From: Streptomyces termitum
GTDB taxonomy: Bacteria; Actinomycetota; Actinomycetes; Streptomycetales; Streptomycetaceae
DNA: 64,000 bases
Assembly: GCF_014650175.1 (NCBI RefSeq)
Contig: NZ_BMUL01000003.1
Location: 186,001-250,000 of the forward strand
Direction: 5' to 3'
Position numbers and translations under genes: made by a program. Position 1 is the stretch's first letter, and each line of letters begins with the position of its first letter. The notes under the pieces are model-generated. The model saw only the letters and a program-made list of their open reading frames with translations. It did not search any database and was not told where the DNA came from. This document shows, piece after piece, positions 59,042 through 64,000 of this stretch.

Positions 59042-60130
59042 ATGCCACGCCGCACCGCGACGATGCTCGCCTCCACCCTGGTCCTGATCTGCCTGCTGAT
59101 CGCGGGCGTCCTGATCCCGGTGCCGTACTCGGAGATGAGCCCCGGACCCACGGTCAACACGCTCGGCGAGGCGCGCGGCGAACCGGTGCTCCAGATCTCC
59201 GGCCGCAAGACGTACCCGACCGACGGCCACCTCAACATGACCACGGTCAGGGTCACCAGCGCGGACTACAAGATGAACGCCGTCGAGGCGGTCTACGGCT
59301 GGCTCACCCACGACAACGTGGTGGTGCCGCACGACACCCTCTACCCGGACGGGAAGACGGAGGAGGAGTCGAGCCAGGAGAACGCCGAGGAGTTCAGCCA
59401 GTCGCAGGAGAGCGCCAAGGTGGCCGCCCTCGACGAGCTGGGCATCCCCTTCGTCAGCCGGGTCGTCGTCGCCTCCGTGGTGAAGGGCTCCCCGGCCGAG
59501 GGCGTCCTCCACGCCGGGGATGTCGTCAAGGCCGTCGACGGGACGGCGGTCGAGAAGCCCGCCGACGTCGCCGCGCAGGTCACCAAGCGCGAGCCGGGCC
59601 AGAAGGTCGAGTTCACCATCGTCCCGGCCGAGGAGGCGAAGGCCGCCGAGAAGGCGGGCAAGGAGCCCACCACCACCCGGAAGGTCACCGTCACCACCGT
59701 GAAGTCGGAGGAGGGCGACCGGGCGATCGTCGGCATCCAGGCCGGCACCGACCACGTCTTCCCGTTCACCATCGACATCAAGCTGGCCGACGTCGGCGGG
59801 CCCAGCGCCGGCCTGATGTTCGCGCTCGGGATCATCGACAAGCTGACCCCGGAGAGCCTCACCGGCGGCAAGTTCATCGCCGGCACCGGCACCATCGACG
59901 ACGAGGGCCGGGTCGGCCCGATCGGCGGCATCCAGATGAAGCTGGTCGGCGCGCGGAACGCGGGCGCCGCCTACTTCCTCACCCCCGCCGACAACTGCGC
60001 CTCCGCCGCCGCCGACACGCCCGACGGGCTCACCCTGATCAAGGTGGACACCATCGACGACGCCACGAAGTCGCTGGAGAAGCTCCGCAAGGGCGACACG
60101 GCGGGCCTCCCGAGCTGCGCGAAGGGCTGA
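59042..60130 (+). CDS. PDZ-domain Lon-like (S16) membrane protease, 362 aa
   Basis: A YlbL-type protease: an N-terminal membrane anchor, a PDZ domain (VVKGSPAEGVLHAGDVVKAVDG), and a Lon proteolytic domain with nucleophile Ser255 in VGGPSAGL and Lys300 in IQMKLVGA, the Ser-Lys dyad. The active site faces the outside. It starts at ATG 59042 with TACTGT six nt before, so it is likely leaderless. It corresponds to Rv3194c and sits next to UPF0182 as in mycobacteria. Substrates unknown. Confidence 0.92.
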   Translation: MPRRTATMLASTLVLICLLIAGVLIPVPYSEMSPGPTVNTLGEARGEPVLQISGRKTYPTDGHLNMTTVRVTSADYKMNAVEAVYGWLTHDNVVVPHDTLYPDGKTEEESSQENAEEFSQSQESAKVAALDELGIPFVSRVVVASVVKGSPAEGVLHAGDVVKAVDGTAVEKPADVAAQVTKREPGQKVEFTIVPAEEAKAAEKAGKEPTTTRKVTVTTVKSEEGDRAIVGIQAGTDHVFPFTIDIKLADVGGPSAGLMFALGIIDKLTPESLTGGKFIAGTGTIDDEGRVGPIGGIQMKLVGARNAGAAYFLTPADNCASAAADTPDGLTLIKVDTIDDATKSLEKLRKGDTAGLPSCAKG

Positions 60131-60131
60131 A

Positions 60132-60151
60132 CCGGTCCCGAGAAGGACCGG
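60132..60151. terminator. weak bidirectional hairpin
   Basis: CCGGTCC/GGACCGG, 7 bp with a 6-nt loop, between convergent genes. Confidence 0.5.
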
Positions 60152-60167
60152 CCCCGCCCCGTACCGC

Positions 60168-60707
60168 TCAGCCCTCGAAGGTCGCCGCCAGCGCCTCGGC
60201 GAGCCCCGGCACCAGGTCCGGTCCGGTCAGCACCTCGGTCGGCGAGTCCTTCTCGCGCAGCCGGATCGCCGCCTCCCGGGCCCCGGTCCGCAGCACGGCC
60301 ACCGTCATCCGGACCTCCTGGCGGTCCGGGTGCGAGGCGACCCACTTGTTCAGCCTGGCGCCGCTCAGGTCCTTGGGGACCTGGGCCTCGGCGGACGGCG
60401 GCAGCATCAGCCGCTCCACCGTCAGGGCGCAGCCGGCGACCGCGTCCGGCCAGGCGATCGTGCCGAGGAACTCGTCCAGCGGCTTGCCCGCCGGGATCTC
60501 CTCCTGCTCGATCGGGGTGTAGGCGGTGGCGTCCTCGCCGAGCTTCAGGGAGGGCGCCTGGGCGCGCAGCCGCGCGGTGTCGACCAGGGCGAAGAGGCGG
60601 GCGGGACGGTCCCAGCCGAGACCCGAGGCGTACTCGTCGATCTCGAGCACCGCGCGGGTGAGGGGACTGGAGGCCATCGGCGGGCCCGAGGGGGAAACGT
60701 TGGACAT
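60168..60707 (-). CDS. PPA1309-family protein, 179 aa
   Basis: A conserved actinobacterial protein of unknown function (PPA1309 family), recognised by LTRAVLEIDEYASGLGWDRPARLFALVDT, the FLGTIAWPDAVAGCALTVER segment and MTVAVLRTGAREAAIRLR. It is cytoplasmic. ATG 60707 has GGAGGCAGG upstream; an internal ATG at 60677 would remove ten residues. It is divergent from the UPF0182 gene, sharing a 120-nt promoter region. The pairing recurs in actinobacteria. Confidence 0.85.
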   Translation of the reverse strand: MSNVSPSGPPMASSPLTRAVLEIDEYASGLGWDRPARLFALVDTARLRAQAPSLKLGEDATAYTPIEQEEIPAGKPLDEFLGTIAWPDAVAGCALTVERLMLPPSAEAQVPKDLSGARLNKWVASHPDRQEVRMTVAVLRTGAREAAIRLREKDSPTEVLTGPDLVPGLAEALAATFEG

Positions 60708-60830
60708 GACCAATATCCTGCCTCCTCTTCCCCCGGAGACGGGAACTAGGTAAAGCGTCGGTAAGTTGCATCTGTGGGTCCTACGATCACGAGGCCCGCT
60801 TTCCGACGCATCGACACCGAGGGGCGCACG

Positions 60831-63779
60831 TTGGCTTTCCAGATGCCGGACCGTGGCGGAGGCCCGTCCGGGCCAAGGATCAGAGTCGGCCGGCCGTCCC
60901 GGCGGGCCCGCACCCTGCTGATGACGCTGGGCGTGCTGGCCGTCCTGGCCATGGCGTTCGTGATGTTCGCCGGGTTCTGGACGGACTGGCTCTGGTACCG
61001 GTCGGTCCGCTACTCGTCCGTGTTCACCACCACCCTGTGGACCAAGATCGGCCTGTTCGCCGTCTTCGGCCTGCTGATGGCCCTCGCCGTCGGCCTGAAC
61101 ATCTGGCTGGCGTACCGGCTGCGGCCGCCGCTCAGCGCGATGTCGCTGGAGCAGCAGAGCCTCGACCGGTACCGGATGGGCGTCGCCCCCTTCAAGAAGT
61201 GGGTGCTGCTCGCGGTCGCCGCCCTGGTGGGCCTGATCTCCGGCGCCTCCGCCTCCGGGCAGTGGCGCACCTGGCTCATGTGGGTCAACGGCGTGGACTT
61301 CGGCGAGAAGGACGCCCAGTTCGGCAAGGACGTCTCCTTCTACGCCTTCGACCTGCCCTGGTACCGCTTCCTGCTGGCCTTCGGCTTCGCCGCCGTGGTG
61401 CTCTCGCTGATCGCGGCCGCGGTCACCCACTACCTGTACGGCGGACTGCGGGTCACCAGCCCCGGCGCCCGCGCCACCGCCGCCGCCACCGGCCACCTGT
61501 CGGTGCTGCTCGGCGTCTTCGTGGCCCTCAAGGCCGTGGCGTACTGGCTCGACCGGTACGGCCTGGCGGTGAAGTCCAGCGACTTCAAGGCCACCGGCAA
61601 CTGGACCGGCCTGCGCTTCGTCGACGCCAACGCCTACCTGCCGGCGAAGACGATCCTCTTCTGCATCGCCGTCATCTGCGCCCTGCTCTTCTTCGCCACC
61701 CTGTGGCGCCGCACCTGGCAGCTGCCCGTCATCGGCTTCGGCCTGATGGTGCTGTCGGCGGTCCTGATCGGCGGGCTGTACCCGGCGATCGTGCAGAAGT
61801 TCCAGGTCCAGCCGAACGAGCAGGCCAAGGAAGCCCCGTACATCCAGAAGAACATCGACGCGACCCGCAAGGCGTACGCGATCGACGCCACCAAGCTGGA
61901 GAACTACTCGGGCAAGTCCACGGTCAAGGCGAAGGACAAGCTCCGCGCCGACGCCGACTCGGCGGCCAGCTACCGGATCCTCGACCCGAGCATCGTCTCG
62001 CCGACGTTCCAGCAGCTGGAGCAGAAGCGGAAGTACTACCAGTTCCCCACCACGCTCGACGTGGACCGCTACAAGGGCCAGGACGTCGTCATCGGCCTGC
62101 GCGAGCTGAACATCCGCGGCATCCCGAAGCGGAACTGGATCAACGACCACTTCACCTACACCCACGGCTACGGCGCCATCATGGCCCGCGGCACCCAGAC
62201 CGACGCCAACGGCTCCCCGGTCTTCACCGAGTCCGGCCTGCCCACCGCGGGTGAGCTGGGCACGTACGAGCAGCGGATCTACTACGGCGAGAAGACCGAC
62301 CAGTACTCGATCGTGGGCGGCCCCCAGAAGGAGCTGGACTACGAGGAGAACGGCGAGAAGACCACCAGCTACGAGGGCGACAGCGGCGTCAGCCTGGAGA
62401 ACGCCTTCAACCGCGCCGCCTACGCGGTGGCCTTCAGCGAGCCGCAGATCCTGTACTCCGGAGCCATCGGCGACGGCTCCCGGATCCTGTACAACCGCAC
62501 GCCCAAGCAGCGCGTCGAGGCCGTCGCCCCCTGGCTGACCATCGACGGCGACGCCTACCCGGCGGTCGTCGGCGGCCGCATCCAGTGGATCGTCGACGCC
62601 TACACGACCAGCAACGGCTACCCGTACGCCTCGCGCACCACGCTCGGCGACACCACGGCCGACTCGCTGACCGTCGGCAACCAGCAGCGCGCGGTCGTCG
62701 CCCAGCAGAACCAGGTCAACTACATCCGCAACTCGGTGAAGGCCACCGTCGACGCCTACGACGGCACGGTGACCCTCTACCAGTGGGACACCGAGGACCC
62801 CGTCCTCAAGACCTGGATGAAGGCCTTCCCCGGCACGGTGAAGCCGAAGTCCGACGTCAAGGGCGACCTGCTGGAGCACCTGCGCTACCCGCAGGACATG
62901 TTCAAGGTCCAGCGCGAGCTGCTGACCCGCTACCACGTCACCGACCCGGCGCAGTTCTACAGCGGCTCGGACGCCTGGCAGGTGCCGGACGACCCGACCA
63001 ACAAGGACAACGTCGCGGTGCCGCCGTACTACCTGAGCATGAAGATGCCCGGGGACACGGAGCAGCGCTTCTCGCTGACCACCACCTTCACGCCGAACGG
63101 ACGGCCCAACCTGGGCGGCTTCATGGCGGTCGACGCCGACGCCACCAGCAAGGAGTACGGCCGGCTGAGACTGCTGAGGGTCACCGAGGACGTGCCGGGC
63201 CCGGCGCAGGTGCAGAGCAAGCTCAACGGTCTGCCGGACGTGGCCACCTTCGTCCGCGACATGAAGGGCGCCGACTCGGACATCCAGTACGGCAACCTGC
63301 TGACCGTGCCGCTCGACGGCGGCTTCCTCTACGTCGAGCCGGTCTACGCCCAGGGACGGAACGCGCTCTACCCGCTCCTGAAGAAGGTCGCGGTGTCGTA
63401 CGTGGACGCCGACCAGCCGGACGGCGACACCACCAAGGACACCACGGTGTTCGAGAACAACCTGACGGCCGCCCTCAACGCGGTCTTCGGGGTGGAGGGC
63501 ACGACCCCGCCGACGACCCCGCCCGGCACCGACCAGCCGACCAAGCCCCAGCCGCCGGCCTCGGCCGACGCGGAGCTGAAGAAGGCCATCGCGGACGCCC
63601 AGAAGGCGTACGACGACGGTGAGGCGGCGCTCGCGAAGCAGGACTGGACGGCCTACGGCAAGGCCCAGGACGAGCTCCAGAAGGCGCTCCAGCGGGCCGC
63701 CGACGCCGGCGCCAAGATCCAGCCCTCGGGCTCGGGCGGCGGCGCGGGCACCCCGGCGAAGGGCGGCTCCGGCAGCTGA
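60831..63779 (+). CDS. UPF0182 family membrane protein, 982 aa
   Basis: A large membrane protein with about seven N-terminal helices ([17 protein letters not shown] between the first two) and a long extracytoplasmic domain of roughly 600 residues ([33 protein letters not shown]), then a Pro-rich linker and a lysine-rich coiled tail. It matches UPF0182 (Rv3193c). TTG 60831 is chosen because GAGGGG lies six nt upstream; GTG 60774 and ATG 60843 are alternatives. Function unknown. Confidence 0.9.
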   Translation: MAFQMPDRGGGPSGPRIRVGRPSRRARTLLMTLGVLAVLAMAFVMFAGFWTDWLWYRSVRYSSVFTTTLWTKIGLFAVFGLLMALAVGLNIWLAYRLRPPLSAMSLEQQSLDRYRMGVAPFKKWVLLAVAALVGLISGASASGQWRTWLMWVNGVDFGEKDAQFGKDVSFYAFDLPWYRFLLAFGFAAVVLSLIAAAVTHYLYGGLRVTSPGARATAAATGHLSVLLGVFVALKAVAYWLDRYGLAVKSSDFKATGNWTGLRFVDANAYLPAKTILFCIAVICALLFFATLWRRTWQLPVIGFGLMVLSAVLIGGLYPAIVQKFQVQPNEQAKEAPYIQKNIDATRKAYAIDATKLENYSGKSTVKAKDKLRADADSAASYRILDPSIVSPTFQQLEQKRKYYQFPTTLDVDRYKGQDVVIGLRELNIRGIPKRNWINDHFTYTHGYGAIMARGTQTDANGSPVFTESGLPTAGELGTYEQRIYYGEKTDQYSIVGGPQKELDYEENGEKTTSYEGDSGVSLENAFNRAAYAVAFSEPQILYSGAIGDGSRILYNRTPKQRVEAVAPWLTIDGDAYPAVVGGRIQWIVDAYTTSNGYPYASRTTLGDTTADSLTVGNQQRAVVAQQNQVNYIRNSVKATVDAYDGTVTLYQWDTEDPVLKTWMKAFPGTVKPKSDVKGDLLEHLRYPQDMFKVQRELLTRYHVTDPAQFYSGSDAWQVPDDPTNKDNVAVPPYYLSMKMPGDTEQRFSLTTTFTPNGRPNLGGFMAVDADATSKEYGRLRLLRVTEDVPGPAQVQSKLNGLPDVATFVRDMKGADSDIQYGNLLTVPLDGGFLYVEPVYAQGRNALYPLLKKVAVSYVDADQPDGDTTKDTTVFENNLTAALNAVFGVEGTTPPTTPPGTDQPTKPQPPASADAELKKAIADAQKAYDDGEAALAKQDWTAYGKAQDELQKALQRAADAGAKIQPSGSGGGAGTPAKGGSGS

Positions 63780-63822
63780 CCTGCGAGGTTCACCCCGCGT
63801 CGTGATACGGTGACGTTACCGA

Positions 63823-63896
63823 CGCGGGGTGGAGCAGCTCGGTAGCTCGCTGGGCTCATAACCCAGAGGTCGCAGGTTCAAATCCTGTCCCCGCTA
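63823..63896 (+). tRNA. initiator tRNA-fMet (anticodon CAT)
   Basis: A 74-nt cloverleaf without encoded CCA. The anticodon CAT lies in CTCATAA, flanked by the initiator-specific GGG/CCC pairs (CTGGG and CCCAG). Position 1 (C) faces T72, leaving the first acceptor pair open, and an A11-U24 pair is present in the D stem. All three are hallmarks of the initiator rather than elongator tRNA-Met. A 15-bp terminator follows. Confidence 0.95.
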
Positions 63897-63905
63897 CTAC
63901 GGGAA

Positions 63906-63939
63906 CGAGGGCTCGGATCCATAAGGATCCGGGCCCTCG
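63906..63939 (+). terminator. tRNA terminator
   Basis: A 15-bp stem with one G-U pair (63906-63920 with 63925-63939, loop ATAA) lies 9 nt after the tRNA. No gene is seen from 63940 to the window end. Confidence 0.85.
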
Positions 63940-64000
63940 TCGCGTGTCGAGGCGACTAGGAGCACCGAAGGGCGGTACGGAAGAGGCGAGTTGAGGCCGA

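Noticed and set aside
60708..62936. A minus-strand extension of the PPA1309 frame to 922 codons
   Set aside because: The extension is antisense to UPF0182; only the last 179 codons carry the conserved family pattern.
1..64000. CRISPR array, integrase, transposase or prophage
   Set aside because: No spaced short repeats of array type and no recombinase, Cas or phage structural protein were seen among the frames.

Overview
The window is very GC-rich chromosomal DNA with streptomycete character: G/C-biased third codon positions, many GTG starts, a WhiB-family regulator (WblC type), DUF3107, DUF3152 and UPF0182 proteins, SigR-type promoters, and many -10 hexamers sitting only 6-8 nt before the start codon. 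It is almost certainly Streptomyces or a close relative. I see no insertion sequence, prophage, CRISPR array, rRNA or integrase. One tRNA gene, an initiator tRNA-fMet, lies at the right edge.

Most of the window is a conserved actinobacterial core block. Read from right to left, the order UPF0182, PDZ/Lon protease, DUF2342, ABC1 kinase, WblC/WhiB7, UvrD2, mycoredoxin, NudC, AdnB, AdnA, ATL protein, MoeZ, DUF3152, TetR, DUF3107, ferritin-like protein, DEAD-box RNA helicase matches my recollection of Mycobacterium tuberculosis Rv3193c to Rv3211. Genes that break this order are the candidate lineage-specific additions.

Layout. 1-9 kb: a CorA channel, an MFS exporter behind a MarR-like operator, PHP phosphoesterase, MarC, a SigR-controlled 50-residue protein, an NYN nuclease-like protein and a hydrolase. 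9-18 kb: a DEAD-box helicase whose only plausible start is CTG and which carries seven lysine/alanine/proline repeats at its C terminus, ferritin-like protein, DUF3107, TetR, a hydrolase and the DUF3152 metalloprotease. 18-23.3 kb: a polysaccharide operon (PelF-like glycosyltransferase, 8-TM membrane protein, NDP-sugar epimerase, spherulin-4 glycosidase) with a 17-codon coupled leader ORF inside it. 23-31 kb: MoeZ behind a SigR promoter, two lipoprotein S33 peptidases, a flippase/pseudokinase fusion and an ATL protein. 31-46 kb: the AdnA and AdnB helicase-nucleases, separated by two paralogous exported proteins, then an M20 peptidase, NudC, mycoredoxin (SigR promoter) and UvrD2. 46-47.6 kb: wblC with an antibiotic-attenuator type leader (AT-rich site, promoter, 107-codon upstream ORF, intrinsic terminator). 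47.8-64 kb: ABC1 kinase and ThiF-like pair, M48-type metalloprotease, a TerD/AIM24 operon with three AIM24 domains, Nudix and DUF2342 pair, an SDR, MoaE, PDZ/Lon protease, PPA1309, UPF0182 and tRNA-fMet.

Functionally the window mixes DNA-end processing (three UvrD-family helicases within 15 kb), thiol and antibiotic stress (three SigR-type promoters, mycoredoxin, wblC), sulfur/molybdopterin chemistry (moeZ, moaE) and cell-surface functions. The best candidates for undescribed biology are the spherulin-4 polysaccharide operon with its internal leader ORF, the wblC leader, the CTG-initiated helicase and the TerD-AIM24 operon.
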